A stretch of 64,000 bases of DNA from Diphasiastrum complanatum. Its lineage: Eukaryota; Streptophyta; Lycopodiopsida; Lycopodiales; Lycopodiaceae. Location of the stretch: assembly GCA_029204225.1 (NCBI GenBank), contig CM055102.1, forward strand, positions 19,176,967-19,240,966, written 5' to 3'. A model generated the notes under the pieces. That model saw only the letters and a program-made list of their open reading frames with translations. It was not told where the DNA came from and did no database searches. A program made the translations under genes and the position numbers. How positions within the stretch are numbered: the first letter of the stretch is position 1; each line of letters begins with the position of its first letter. Below are positions 33,680 through 47,201 of the stretch, one piece after another.

Positions 33680-35270
33680 GGAGTGAACTGTGACACCTCG
33701 CTGGGACACCTCAACAACCTAACTGAGCCACATCAATCACTCTCCTATGAGTCACTAATAGACTCATCCAAATCTTCCATCATGAATTTTAGGTCTCTAA
33801 ACCATTAATTATGACTCTAATACCATGAGGGCCCCAATCTCTAATAGCCATAATTAACTTAATATGGGACAAGGTAGGCCTACCAACCTTCTTACAAGAC
33901 ATTAATTCGAGATCGGTTCAATCATGAGAAAGCTATTGGACAAGAGGATAGTTTTGAGCATTTTTCAACTTGTAAAGCATTTTTTAATGTTGTGAATTTA
34001 GAGACAAGAAAGAATGGCTGGCTAGCTCAAATAGGAGAAAAACTAATGAAGAACTGTCAAAATTGCTATTAGACTTTGGTTTTGTGCAGCAATGAGGACA
34101 ATGATGAAGATGAAGGTAGCATGCAGACAAAACGAGCCACGACCAGAAGGACATCACCTACCACCTCTTCACAACTGATGGATACTCAACAAGCATAATC
34201 ACCACAAGTGCAATCAGTTGCTAGAAGATCCAAGTCTCAATCACCAATAAGGTCCTTGTAATTGATGAAATCACCCCCTCGCGTACAACAAGTAGTTGAT
34301 TTTGTGGTAACAATTCAACAACAACCACATGCAACAAATTCAAGGGAGGGAGAAAGGGAGTGGCCTGTTATTACACAAGCAGAAGACACTTCACATGAAG
34401 CTGAGGCAGAAGACAAAGGCTCAGAAGACAGTTGGGCAATCCAAAGGGACTCAATCAAGATGAAAACCCCAGTCAAAAACCTCAGGTCCAGAGCACCGGG
34501 GAGATGAAGATCCTTCAGAAGGGGGAAGTACAAGTATTGGGTAATCAGTCTTCTCCTTTAACCACTCCTACATCCACACCATCCACATTCCCATTAACTA
34601 GTCCTCTTGCCACAACACATGTGTCTACCTCCATGCCTATTATATCACCCACACTATCTACCGATGCCACCACCACCACCCTACCTTCCATCTTTCTGTT
34701 TTTCACCATCTCATTATTCATCTGAAAAATTCCTATTCTTTTCATACTCTTGTAGTCTTATCGAGGTAGCTAAGAGGTCATTGCAGTGTCTTGCGGAGAC
34801 CAACTACCACCTACATTGGTTGGTCAGCCATAAAGAAGATTTAAGAAAGTAGGTGAAGCAGCAAAAAGAGATAATAAAGAAACAAAAAATAAAAAATAAA
34901 GAGAAAGAACCAAAAGAGATCCAAGTTCAACTCCTCAAGTACCTGCTATTATAATGAAAAATATGTGCAGCTGATCAAGGAGAGGGAGGCTAAAAAGGCC
35001 AATACAACAAGAAAGATTGAGAAGCAAGACAATACATTGGCTGAGTCTCAACCTAAAGATGACAGCGGGTCTGCAGGACAAAGTGAGCTCCTCAACAAGT
35101 AAGTGGTGGTCAAAGCTCGACACTGCAAGGGTATAAGGCTGCAACTGTAGTACTGTCAGTTTCTTCACCCTCCCACCAAACCCCTCATCATGTTTTCTTA
35201 CCATCATCAACCCATCTATCCAAATCTGTTTCTACTACCAATTTCATAACCCCCTTAGAGACTGATAACC
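33680..35270. other. Unassigned region with low-complexity reading frames
   Basis: 34,080-34,510 has a frame rich in Q, S, E and R (KRATTRRTSPTTSSQLMDTQ, then a Glu-rich stretch) broken by stops, and 34,550-34,700 is Pro/Thr/Ser-rich. These may be fragments of a transposon protein, but no domain is recognisable. Confidence 0.35.
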
Positions 35271-35278
35271 CAAGGTTT

Positions 35279-35587
35279 GTGAAAGATGTTTGCAAGGCTG
35301 TCAGAATTAAAGACAACATTCAGAAAAAGAAGGAAAAATTAATGATTAGGCAGGGTGAAAACATGGTCGTCCAAGTAATCAAGGATGAGATTCATGAGCT
35401 GGAGAAGCGTCTGGTTGAGCTACGGACACGGACTCCTCCCAATGAAGAGGAAATAAAAGAAGTGGATGATGAGCTCAATTTAACCAGGCGCATGCTAAAT
35501 GCTAGCCGAAATTTTGACATAAAAAATAGGACTAATTTAGGACAAAAAGTAGTTGTGGAATATTTGATGAGCACCAAAATACTGTGA
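35279..35587 (+). CDS. Hypothetical coiled-coil fragment
   Basis: 102 codons, strongly charged and heptad-like: KKKEKLMIRQGENMVVQVIK and IHELEKRLVELRTRTPP, then EIKEVDDELNLTRRML. Frame is open upstream to about 35,250, so the start is uncertain. I do not recognise a family; it could be the tail of the degenerate frame at 34-35 kb. Confidence 0.3.
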   Translation: MKDVCKAVRIKDNIQKKKEKLMIRQGENMVVQVIKDEIHELEKRLVELRTRTPPNEEEIKEVDDELNLTRRMLNASRNFDIKNRTNLGQKVVVEYLMSTKIL

Positions 35588-36006
35588 ATTCAGCAAAAGT
35601 TGACTCAAAATATTGGACCAAACAGGGGTCCCAGCTTGTCCTTAAATTGTCTAGACACGTTCATAATTAATAGGCAATAGACTTTTATAATGGTCATAAG
35701 AACTGTCAAAAATAGTTGGTAAATGACTAGTTTTTGTAAGACCGAGCAAAAAATGTCGGTCCATGTAAAAAAAGATCAGCCCGCCTAAATGTGGCTAATC
35801 AGAAGTTTTACGGCCTTAAAATTGACCCAAATGTAAAAATACCGGCAACTCCTAGGACCCTTTGGATGTACTTATCAATATTTTGACTAATAGAAAAATC
35901 TCTTTGTTTCTCATAGATGGCCAGTTCAGGTCCAAGATTGCTCTAGTCTATCATACAAGACGAATCGGCAACTCAAAAAATCGAAATTGGATCACTTGAG
36001 CTATCA

Positions 36007-36288
36007 ATGGAAAAATGGGCAGAAAAATTGGCGTGGCGGTACGTAATGGTCATTTATTGGGCACTTGAGTATGGAAATCGACATCAGGCCCAACAAGCAT
36101 GGGGAATTGTGAGTTTATGGCACGATCATCCAACATTACGATGGTTATTAGTGAAAGGAGTTGACAATGGGAAAATTAAAGTTGAGGCCAAAAACCCCCT
36201 CTCAACCTTAGCAAGCATAAATTTTTTCCAAGAGAAATTGAGAATGGTAAATGGAACTTCACTTTTTGCAAAGTGGCTTGAATTATAG
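36007..36288 (+). CDS. Hypothetical 93-aa frame
   Basis: Reads MEKWAEKLAWRYVMVIYWAL and HQAQQAWGIVSLWHDHPTLR; Trp-rich and protein-like in composition. No known domain. Surrounding DNA has no other gene. Could be chance or a transposon fragment. Confidence 0.25.
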   Translation: MEKWAEKLAWRYVMVIYWALEYGNRHQAQQAWGIVSLWHDHPTLRWLLVKGVDNGKIKVEAKNPLSTLASINFFQEKLRMVNGTSLFAKWLEL

Positions 36289-36299
36289 CTAGAATTATA

Positions 36300-37110
36300 A
36301 GATACTAGAATTATAGCTTGATAGCCCTTCACAACCTTTTAACAATAGGCACATGGGAAATAGGTGTTGAAGTGTCAACCTTTCAGTGGTTGGAAATCAT
36401 GAGAATCATGGGTAATCAGTGACAAGAGCCACCTTTTGGCAAGTGTCAAAAGTTCTATGGCGAGGCAATCATGCAAAGTCAAAAGTGAAAAATGGAAAGC
36501 ATAATGAGGCATAGAAAATGTGAAAAGACAAAAAGTAAAAGAGGTCCACTAAACCCAAGACACATGGCAAAAGATACATGAAGTGAAAATCACAAGCTGG
36601 AAGGTGAAGGAATGGCAAGATGAAAGGCAAATTATAGTCTATGCCTATAAAATGAGGTGAAGATAGTAGTAATATTTGATGCTACAAAGAGCGCAAGTTT
36701 TATTTGTTAGTGCTTAAACACAGTAGTATTCCCTTTGAAATAGCAGTCATTCACAAGAATGATAACGAAACTGGTTACAACATGAGGTATACTAATCATA
36801 ATCAGAACGTGCCAGTGTCTGAGTTGTATCTTTAGTATAATAGCATGATACTACAATAGCTTCGTCTCTGGAGTATGTATGTAACCCTTAGTTACTTATG
36901 GAACAACCACACATCCATGTTGTCCTTTGAAGGATAGTAAAGTATACTATAAATTGTAGTTAACAACCCAAACTATCATCCTTTCATATCTATGATAAGG
37001 AGTTTGGATCCATACAACCATTCATGAGATAGGAAGTGCTTCGTCATTGGTCATTATGAAGCTCTTGTCTCAACCTACCATATGTGATGCATAACTATCA
37101 TTATCATGCT
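36300..37110. other. AT-rich intergenic DNA
   Basis: No coding region or repeat recognised. Confidence 0.4.
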
Positions 37111-37129
37111 TTATAAAGTATGTGAAAGA

Positions 37130-37380
37130 AAGCATTGGTTCATCGCTGGTCCATTGCTGGACAACTTACCATATACATCAACTTTTTGAGTATCTTGCTC
37201 AAGATACATCGCTCCAGGTCCATCGCTAGACAACAACTCATATATCTTCAACAAGCTTCTCCATATTTGAGTAAGCCTCATCGTTGGTCCATCACTGGAC
37301 AACGGCTATTATTTGAAGGGAATGTCATGCCAAAAAAAGTTGTATGAACCCTCGCTGATCCATCGCTGGACAGCGGATTC
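37130..37380 (+). repeat. Interspersed short direct repeat, four copies
   Basis: A motif close to CATCGCTGGTCCATCGCTGG followed by ACAAC recurs near 37,140, 37,208, 37,280 and 37,352, about 70 bp apart, with unrelated spacers. Confidence 0.65.
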
Positions 37381-37719
37381 ATACCTTCACATTTATCATC
37401 TAGAACACTTGATAACCCTCATAAGTATACAAGGGATGAATGCAAATACATGAAACGAGCAGAACCACATACCGTAGAGTTAAAGCATATAACTTCAAGC
37501 CAGAGAGGGCGCCATCTCTTCCAACCTTCTTCTCACCGTATAGTAGAAAAAACTCATTCGAGAACAAGCTACATATAGTGTTTTCGTAGGAAGTATCGTG
37601 GAAGCTCCCTTTCAGCCAAAAATGGTGGAAAAATATTTTTTAAAAAGTTAGGACCATCCAATCATATATGTTTGTTTATAGCATGATCAAGGGTGGTAAC
37701 TTTTGATAAAGAAGAGTCC

Positions 37720-37721
<2 letters not shown>

Positions 37722-37749
<28 letters not shown>
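37722..37749 (+). repeat. (GA)14 microsatellite
   Basis: 28-bp pure GA tract. Confidence 0.9.
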
Positions 37750-37750
<1 letters not shown>

Positions 37751-37890
37751 CCCACCAACCGTACCCAGAGTTAGCAAGGTACCTTAGGGGGCAGTTAGCA
37801 CCCCTGAGATGGAGTGCTAACTGCCCACCAAGAAAAAATCAGCATTTGTTGGTGACGTAAACATCAGTCTAGGGATAAATTGTTGGTGAT

Positions 37891-39030
37891 TTAATATAGC
37901 TTCCCCATCATAAATCCGTTCTTCTGGAATGTACTCACAATGTTTTTGACTTCATTAATAAATGCCTCTTGATTGCTACAACAATACATTGCAGCTATAA
38001 TCTGCGAAATAATCACTTTAAAGGTCGGTCTATTGGATGCTAAGTGGGTGTATTGGAAAAAAGGAAAGGGAAGTTCCTTCCTTTTGTCGAACTTCCTCAT
38101 CTGGAAGTCTCCTGAAACAGGATCAAAGGTAGTGATAATACTCAAAAAGTTAACCGAGTTATCACAAGTTCCCTCGTCTTTAAAGGTCAAATATTCCAAA
38201 GGGTAAATCCATTTAGCATTATCCATAGTACGTGGCTGATCTTTATCCAAAAATAACATAGCATCCAGATTGTTGATAAAACAGATGTCATCAATATACC
38301 GAAAGGCATATTTGAAAGCACGTAAGTAATCTGTTTTGCCAAGTTTGGCAAGTCTCTTCATAAAGCTTAATTCACAGAATGATAAATACCAATTACACCA
38401 GGAGGGAGAACAAGCAAAGCCCATAGGAATACCACATACTTGTTTCCAAGTCCTATTACCTAGTCTCACAATGCAGAAAACTTTGCAACCTACAGATTCC
38501 CAAATAGAATTTTATCCCACCACTTCACCCCTCCTTTTAATAGAATTATAAATTTCAATAAAAATTAACTGGAAAGATGATATTTGAAAATATCGAAGTC
38601 CAAGAAAAGTCAGTAATAAGTGCTTCCACTAAAGGATTCACTCCATTACAAACGAGACTTTTCCTTCAAATATTTTCAACCCGAGTGATAGTATAATCAT
38701 TCCATTGAAACCTACTTATGCAACAGAGATATTCTAGATTTAAGAAATTGAAATACTTTAATCTTAAAATTTATCTAAATTCCAAGTCCATTTCCACAAG
38801 TAGTAATTTATATGACATAACAGTCTTTCAGAAGAATAACCATGCTGAAAAGAATCATATAAACCAGTCTGATGTCTTATATTCGAGAAATTACTAAGAA
38901 GTAAAGGATTAATTAAGAAAGTGAAAAATAGCTTTGAGGGCCTCTGATCTTGTAAATAATGAGATACCACATTGGGATCTAGATTAAACCTCAAAATTTT
39001 CCAAAATACCCCACATTTGATCAAACGGTT
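37891..39030 (-). pseudogene. Penelope-like reverse transcriptase relic
   Basis: Minus strand. Upstream block (39,024-38,764): PNVVSHYLQDQRPSKLFFTF, then LYDSFQHGYSSERLLCHINY. After frameshifts NPLVEALITDF and LGLRYFQ appear near 38,620-38,660. The main frame (38,469-37,891) reads GNRTWKQVCGIPMGFACSPS, then FKYAFRYIDDICFINN with the catalytic DD, WIYPLEYLTFKDE, and FDKRKELPFPFFQYTHLASN. IPMG..CSP plus RYIDD plus the late (Y/F)DKR..LPF box is the pattern of Penelope-like elements rather than LTR or L1 RT (recalled, not aligned). No GIY-YIG endonuclease is recognised nearby. It carries a stop and frameshifts and is inactive. Confidence 0.65.
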
Positions 39031-40829
39031 TTATTTTTTTCCATATCGCGACTAGGTACTAAAACACATCATTGAGCTTTTGATTTTTACAGTCCTAGAA
39101 TTCCCTTTCCAAAATTACTGATGTCCCATACCATCAGCTTTTCCTTCCAGAAAATCATTAACCGCCTTATCTGATATTCTAGAAATCCACGATCATCTAG
39201 CTATCCTATAATCACTATAGGTTATTATCTCTTGTTCCCAAACACTGGAGAATCCATTTATTTGGATGACTGGCATGCCCATTAGATGGATACCACAAAT
39301 CCACACCTGATCTTGATTTAGACAGAAGAATTAGCATGGTTCAACACTACATTTGGATCCTTACAAGCTAATGATAAGCTTAGAATCCCCATTAACTCTA
39401 GGGACAAGCTTCTATCAATTAACAGATCCAATGTAACCATGTATCAAAATTTACTTCTAACATCACAATTGACATCCAAAACTGTGGATACCTCAATGGT
39501 TACAAAGATATAAGTTATGAATTCAACTACATGAATTCTATCCAGGAAATTAATAACCGGTATTAAACAATTATTTACAGGGATTTACCTTAAATCCTTA
39601 TGCGAAATACATTTCCCGATCACACTTACTACCACTGATGTCCACTCTTCTTCCCTCTTTAGAATTTTTAGTTCCCTGAAAATCCTTCAGCTAAGGTATC
39701 AAGAAGACGTAACGACATTAGTAAATGTTTAAAAATTAATTACTGTAGGAAAAATTCTAAAACAATTTCATTTCTATCCTATACTTGGGCTGAATAACTG
39801 ATACATCAAAAATCATCTACGTATGTGAAACAGTACTAGTCTGATCTTTTGAATATAATTCACCATAGGATTTTACTGGAAATGAAATCAGTTATGTACT
39901 TCCTATTATTACAATTTTTTCAATCTATTCTCCCTTTTCACTTACTGGCTTAAGAATTACTTCGTTAAAGTTATCTGTAATTAATGGGAAATAATATTTG
40001 GATTCGGGTACTTTCTACACTATATTCACTCCAAATAATATTGTTGAATAAAGAATTACCTCCAAATACTATGAATTTTCCACCATTAATTATTTAACAA
40101 GTATCTCAAAAGCTTTGGTTTATTCAATTTTAATGACCAAAATCATCAAAGCCACAATAACCAACTAATCGGTGTTCCACCAATTTGAAAAGGAGAAAAT
40201 CGAAAAAAAACACAATTTAACTCCATTTACTGGGAGTACCAATACTCCAGAGTTAAGTGGTTTAAATAGCATCGTACCAAGGAATCGAATTCCTAAACTG
40301 GGTATATGCCTGAGAACTAAACCATTCTTCCCTTTCCATCAAGATCAGCTTAAAAAAATTCATTTCCAAAATCGATTATTACAGCTTAACCAAAGGTCCA
40401 ACAATACTAAAGTTCCAAAAATAAATTGGCTTAGCAAAAATGTGAAAGTGATAAAGTCATAAAACATGCATATTGTCCCTAGAGAAAGGAAATTCAAATT
40501 CCTTCGACTCCTGATACGAGAAACAATACAAAATCCAAGGCTAAATTTTGACAATCAAACACCAAGAAACCGAAATTTCTATAACTGGGTGTTAGTAACT
40601 TGAATTTCCGGAGTTGTACCAGAAAACCGATTTCAATCCAACTCAAAGCTACCAAAATGTCTAAAATTCTTTTCAAGCCTAGATTAAATAGCATGTAATA
40701 GCATTGATGCAAACAGTTGGCCAATTCACCAAATTGCCAACCAATTCTCATGCATCAGAACAACTTTAACCACCAAGCATAAGCATGCCAAATGCCCAAA
40801 GATTAATATTTTAACCAAAAAAAACCATG
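39031..40829. other. AT-rich region, nothing recognised
   Basis: Short frames only (for example 40,172-40,462) with no family likeness. It may include the 5' part of the Penelope-like element. Confidence 0.35.
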
Positions 40830-40833
40830 GGCT

Positions 40834-41011
40834 CCAAAAAAAACAAACCCTAAATTTTTCCTATAAAAAAAAAAACATTTTAGGGCCGGCTCCCTCATCT
40901 TCTTCATAGAGAGCACGAGCTTCCAAAAAAAACAAACCCTAAATTTTTCCTTTAAAAAAAAAACATTTTAGGGCCGGCTCCCTCATCTTCTTCATAGAGA
41001 GCACGAGCTTC
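40834..41011 (+). repeat. 89-bp tandem duplication containing telo-boxes
   Basis: Two nearly identical blocks, each CTCCAAAAAAAACAAACCCT-like start, TAAATTTTTCC, an A-run, TTTTAGGGCCGGCTCCCTCA and CATAGAGAGCACGAGC. AAACCCTAAA (telo-box) occurs at 40,845-40,854 and 40,934-40,943, giving a period of 89 bp. Confidence 0.9.
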
Positions 41012-41270
41012 CAACAAATCGAGAGAGAAAAAGCCTCCACCCATCAAGCAGGCTTTACCCACGACCACATTCGTTGGAGGAAAAGAGAAAGAGAGAGGGA
41101 TAACTCTCACTCGGGATTGCGCGCCTCAGGCAAAGCTCGCAGCCGCTTTCCACCGCTTCCTCTATCAAGTTCTGATCTGCAGAAAACAGATAATCATTCT
41201 GCCTCCTACTGTGCTCATTTCAGGCGCCCCCCACATTTTACCACGCTCTCATGGAAATAGGTAAAAGCCA
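40834..41270 (+). promoter_or_regulatory. Possible plant promoter and 5' UTR
   Basis: Telo-boxes, CT-rich leader (CCTCATCTTCTTCATAGAG) and a local rise in GC (41,090-41,240) resemble the start region of a plant housekeeping gene. Near 41,250 ATGGAAATAG is followed by GTAAAAG, which could be a donor. No downstream exon is visible within 4 kb, so this may be a duplicated or orphaned promoter. Confidence 0.3.
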
Positions 41271-44200
41271 CATGATTATTCTGCAAGAATAATCCCACAG
41301 ATACATCTTCTACCCAAAATCCACAGCAGGAGAGAGTGTTTAGCAGAACAAAACCTGACCTCTTTCTTGCCAAAGGTGTTTTCTATCTGCATCAAATATG
41401 CAAACTCATACTGAGAAAACCTCAACAGGCAGAAACCAGCAGTCTTTTGGCTTTCAACAACTATCCAGGGTTTCAAAACTCAAAACGAGGTTGAGATGAG
41501 GCTGACCTGCCTCTATTGTGGATCAAAACAGGGTTACCACTCTCTTTCTGTCTCTATACTACACTGACTTTAAAGCTACTTCCAGTAGATCAAAGAGAAG
41601 ATCATGCAGGTCTTTTACCAAGGGAATAAAAATCCAGAACAGAATTTGTAAGATTGCTTCATAGCAGAGAATTGACAGCTTTGCAAAGAGAACCAATTGT
41701 GGTATAGAAATGAGATTTGGTCTGAAAGTGATTTCGGATAGATTCAGAGTAAGATACCTAATTGAAAATTTTCGAATAAGAGGAATTCTCTAGGGATTGT
41801 GTGGACAATCTGGATCTAGAACATGTTTGAAATTTGAATCATTATCTATAAGTAGTACGGTAAAAGGCCAAAGGTTACTAATTCCATTTTGATTGGAATA
41901 AAAGTAAGTTTGATCATAATTTAAGTCTGAGAGTTCTGTATTGAATCAACCTAATCTTAGTTGAGTACTACGATCAAAGAGGGGTTGATTGAGTGGAAGA
42001 AATTATGTAGTTAGAGGTAAGTGGGATTGGAAAACTATTGAGAGTGAATGTTATTCGTCTCAGAGATTTTCCGGATATGTTATTTACTCATGAGAAATAG
42101 AAAATCTTTTGTAGCTGAGTTACAAGTTTGGAAGTTCATCAAAAAAACATAAAGAGTACTTTGATAAGAAAGCTTCAATATGGTTATTCAAAAAAGAATT
42201 TGCATACAGATTCACATCATCATCATCCACATCTTGAATAAACAAGAAGTAAAAAGAATTGCATGCTTTAGTACTTTAGCCATATGAATATGACATACTA
42301 TAGGGATAGTTTCCCACTATAAAAATCAATCCCCTTGTTCTCGCTTCCATTTCGATGATGTTCTTGTTCTATCCTAGTAGCATAGTAAATAACTTGTTCT
42401 AGTGTGTCAGCATGAACTAGATCTACTCCCTGCTATATGTGTCAATGCAAATCAAAATACAATTTTTTCTTTTGTTCCTTCTTAGAAATAGAATAGGATG
42501 GTTGAACTTTCAAAAGCAACTCCCAAAAACATTTAACATAATCAACTTCTTGTTCATTTTATTTTTGCCTAAAAACATCCCATGCAACAAAAGTAGCTTT
42601 CTTATATTCTTTGGGAGAAAATGAGATTCGATTTGCTTCTTGAAACTATGCCAAGTGGATGCAGCTGCTTATCTAAATGCAAGGTTGCATAGTGACTCTT
42701 AAGTAATTTGAAAATACACTTTTTTTAAAACGAGAAAATCAAGATTTTTAGTTCATTCAAGTAAATTTTCTACGTTACTAGTATTCTCGTCAAACTTGGA
42801 AAACTTAGAAAGCCTACCATCTATCTTAAAAAAGTCTCCTTTTTTTATCTAAAAGAAGAAGTGGACTCAAGAAAATCGTGAGGCAAAGATGACAATGATG
42901 GAGAGGAGCTTGAAGAACTTCACGAGGATGCATAATCATAAGATTTGCTAACATGCAAGGATAGTAGATTCAAAAAAAGTGACATGCAAAAGAGATGGAG
43001 GAGAGTTCAGGTTCATGCAAGTCTTATAACATGAAAATGATGGACATGCAAATTTTTGGAAGAAGTCAATGCATCTTAGAATTGGGATTTTTGGGTTCAA
43101 AATGAAAGTTTTTGAACATATAGACTTTGGAATGGATTTAAAATGATGATAGTTCAATTGTGTGAAAAATTGCAACTTATACTTGACTAGTTGTGGCTAT
43201 TTTAGGTATTTTAGAGGCCAAACATGTATAGAGACTTCACATGATTTTCTCACACGTGTGAAATTCGAGTAGAGACCATTTTTAAGTTGGGTCCAAGTCC
43301 AATTAATCGTATACACAAAAGTTCATTTTTAGCTTTACTTGGCAATTTTGGCCAATATGACTAATTTAGGTCAAGTTTTGGATAAGCTGGGCCAAATGAC
43401 TCTAAATTTTGGATAAACTCAAGTTTTTGTACGTGATCTATGACATGTTGCAGAAGGTAGTTGGCTCAACATCTAAAGTTAGGCATGCTTAAGTTAGATT
43501 TTCTATGTTACAACTTGGGAATTCATCCCAAGTGCAAACTTTCCAAGCAAGGGGTCTAGTATATGTCCATCTTATCTTTGATAAGAATCATCAATTCTCA
43601 GGATCTTTCACGTGTTGTGCAGACTTTTCAGATTAGTATGAAGACTGATAATACAATACCGAGATGACCAAAACTCTTGTGCACAATCGACATTTAGTTT
43701 GTCATGTCTCTAGTTGTCCGATGGATCAGATTGCATGTATCTTTATTCTCATGGTCAGATTATCATGCATTACATTCCATATGTATTCGTCTTACAATCA
43801 TTTAAAACATTAGTTGGTTAGCTCTCACTCTAAGTCTATACATGTATAAATAAAAAGGACAAGTGCTTGGAGGTTTATGATAGTTGCTAGATTAAATACA
43901 TAATACTAAAGATGATAGATTGATATACCAAACAAGTACTCAATTTATTATTCCTCATACAAGCAGTAGTACATATTTGGCATATTTGTTGAGGATCGTA
44001 ACAATTCACAATTTTACTTCAAATTTTTGAATAGTCTACAAGTATACATGATATTGTACTGCAAAAATACTCCACTATTTGCAACTTAACACTGAAATTT
44101 GAGTAATAAAATCAAGATTTGAATATTAAACTATCTTATAGAACAAATAGCCAATGCACACCATAACTAGCACTTTTGAACTAAATCTTAAACAATCCAA

Positions 44201-45342
44201 AACCTACACAAATGAATCAAAATGTTGCACAAAGTCGATCCAAATATTGAGTTTGCAATTTCTTGAAGCCAATCTTGGGGCATCTTAACATTTTGCATGA
44301 AACTACACAATGAAGCATCCTTTTGAGCTAGAAATCAATCTTGGTCATTTTGACATCCTCCGTGGCACTTGATTCAAGAATGGGCACTCATTTTCTATAG
44401 TTCGCTCTTGAGCCATCTTCACCACTTAGCAACATCCTACATGGTAGCAAACTCAAGAGACATTATTTTTTGTCTATGTGGTGTGCAACTTGCTAGTCAA
44501 AACGACTTCATGTGGGAAACTAAAGTACGTGAGCAAGCAAACTAGCCTAGAAAAGTGTAAGAGTGTTCATAAAGACATTATTTTACTATGAAATCACATA
44601 TTTAGACATTTTTGGTATAAGCCCAAGCTGAGAGCTTGTTAGAGTTGGACTTAGACTTATAAAACTTAATATGTTAAACTTGGTCCCAAATTTATTTTGT
44701 AAAAGTCTTATAGATTAATTCAAAATTTAAGTTAAGCTTTGTAACTTGTAACTTGGGCTTAAGTCCCATAAGCAAAGTGGAGAACATGCTCCCAGATAAA
44801 TAGAGATTCACATTTAGTCAATGATTGTATCCATGATGTAACAAGTTTACACTTTTGGGTCCACATACCATTCCATATGAGTGCTTACTATCTCTCTCTT
44901 TTATGTATATGTTTGATATTGCTTATGAGATAGCATAGAGAGGGAGTAGAGACTTAGTTATTCTTGTGCATTGCAAACTAGAATGATTGTGTTGTTTTAA
45001 GGCTTGTGCTAAAGCAACTTATCAGATTATTGTGTCTAGTGTGGTACAAGTAGGGTCTGGTAGTTAGATATGCAGATGAGCAATAGAAGGTAAAAGTTTG
45101 TGTGTGAATTGAGGTGGAGTGGTGGTAAGTATGAATGTGAATGTGGGTAGTACCATGCTTATTTTCGTAGTGTTTCATCTAGAATGTACATACCATTTGC
45201 ATGGAGCTCTCTTTTCATAGCTTACTCCTTGATGTTTATTCAATGTTTTCTCTTGATGTTTGTTAGCTTTGTAGGAACTTGTTTTTTTTCGTGAAGATTT
45301 AGCGATCCTAACTTAGCCTAGTTGCTAGATTTAAATGCTTTC
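41271..45342. other. Long AT-rich intergenic stretch
   Basis: No coding region, RNA gene or recognisable transposon. One palindrome CACACGTGTG at 43,251-43,260 matches the core in the copia LTRs. Confidence 0.4.
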
Positions 45343-45684
45343 TACCCAAGCTCTAGCTAGCCGTTTATTCTTGGGAATGATATCAATCTATTTTCTATCA
45401 AGGTGTCCATTTTCTTCTAGATCCTGATCTAAGTTTATTTATTATTCATCTTCTTTTCATCTTTGATAGTGAAAATTAAGACTAGGCATTTGCTTATCTA
45501 TATGTTAACAAAAACATTAAGACGCTATTTTGATTCTACGGTTTCTATCTTTGTTTCACTCATGGTCCCAACTATTGTCCATAAGCTCTTTTATACATTA
45601 TTATATAGTAAATAGCTACATACAAATAAAATAGGTATTTTACACACGTTTGCACTTCAAAAATAATTAACGAATATATGTGAA
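45343..45684 (+). repeat. Direct repeat R1 flanking Copia-D
   Basis: About 340 bp from ACCCAAGCTCTAG to ATATATGTGAA; its near-identical partner R2 is at 49,434-49,772. Unrelated to the copia LTR. Confidence 0.88.
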
Positions 45685-45740
45685 CTAATTATACAGAGCT
45701 GATCAAACAGGAGTTGCAAAAGTTGCTCGATGCAATCTAG

Positions 45741-45862
45741 CATGCATAGATGAAAGCATTAATGATGTAGAACTTGTTCAACTTATGTTTAATGGCTTGT
45801 TGGATGATTATGCTAATCTTGTACAAAGCTTTGCCATTCAAAAGACTTTACCAAGTGTTGAT
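45741..45862 (+). pseudogene. Copia gag fragment immediately before the Copia-D LTR
   Basis: Reads CIDESINDVELVQLMFNGLL and AIQKTLPSV, matching residues about 139-175 of Copia-A gag (CIDESIKEGGLIQVILNGLL). It ends exactly where the Copia-D LTR starts, so Copia-D appears to have landed in an older copia gag. Confidence 0.75.
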
Positions 45863-46618
<756 letters not shown>

Positions 46619-46630
46619 TGGTATCAGAGC
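46619..46630 (+). other. Primer binding site of Copia-D
   Basis: TGGTATCAGAGC directly after the LTR. Confidence 0.92.
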
Positions 46631-47201
46631 TCTTGTGTTGCAGGTTATGAAAGGAGCAAGCACATCTATCAAGGATTTGGAAGAGATATCAATGCTAGAG
46701 CATGCTAGATTGACTTCTACTCAAAAACTGAGTTCTTTGCATATATAGATTGGATCTTTCATAGATCAAAACTCAAAATAGGTTTATATACTTGATCAAA
46801 TCCGATTTCACACTTCACTTGTTGGATTTGGCCAATTTTTTATGCATAAGAAAACCCTAAATATCAGGTTTTAGGCAATTGCATGTACAATTTGAAATAT
46901 TCAATTTTTTGTGATTTTGCCAAAATCATAATTTTGAGTGAATCTCTGTATTGTGAGGTTATTGAACTTCATTTGAGTGTGTTTCAATCTTAGGAAGTGG
47001 CAAGGGTTATTAAATTGAGGATAGATCATAGATTGATCAAGATTTCACTATTCCATGTGTTGTTTGCTTGATATATGTGCTAGAAGAGAATTGAGAGGTT
47101 CCATATCTTTGTGATTTCTTTTTGGAAACATTTGTTGTATTTCAAAAGAGTGCTTTGTGCATTGGAACAGGTTGGAAGAGAAGGATCAGATCATTGCAAC
47201 A

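Noticed and set aside
40834-41011. Interstitial telomere repeat
   Set aside because: Only single AAACCCTAAA motifs per unit, not a TTTAGGG array.
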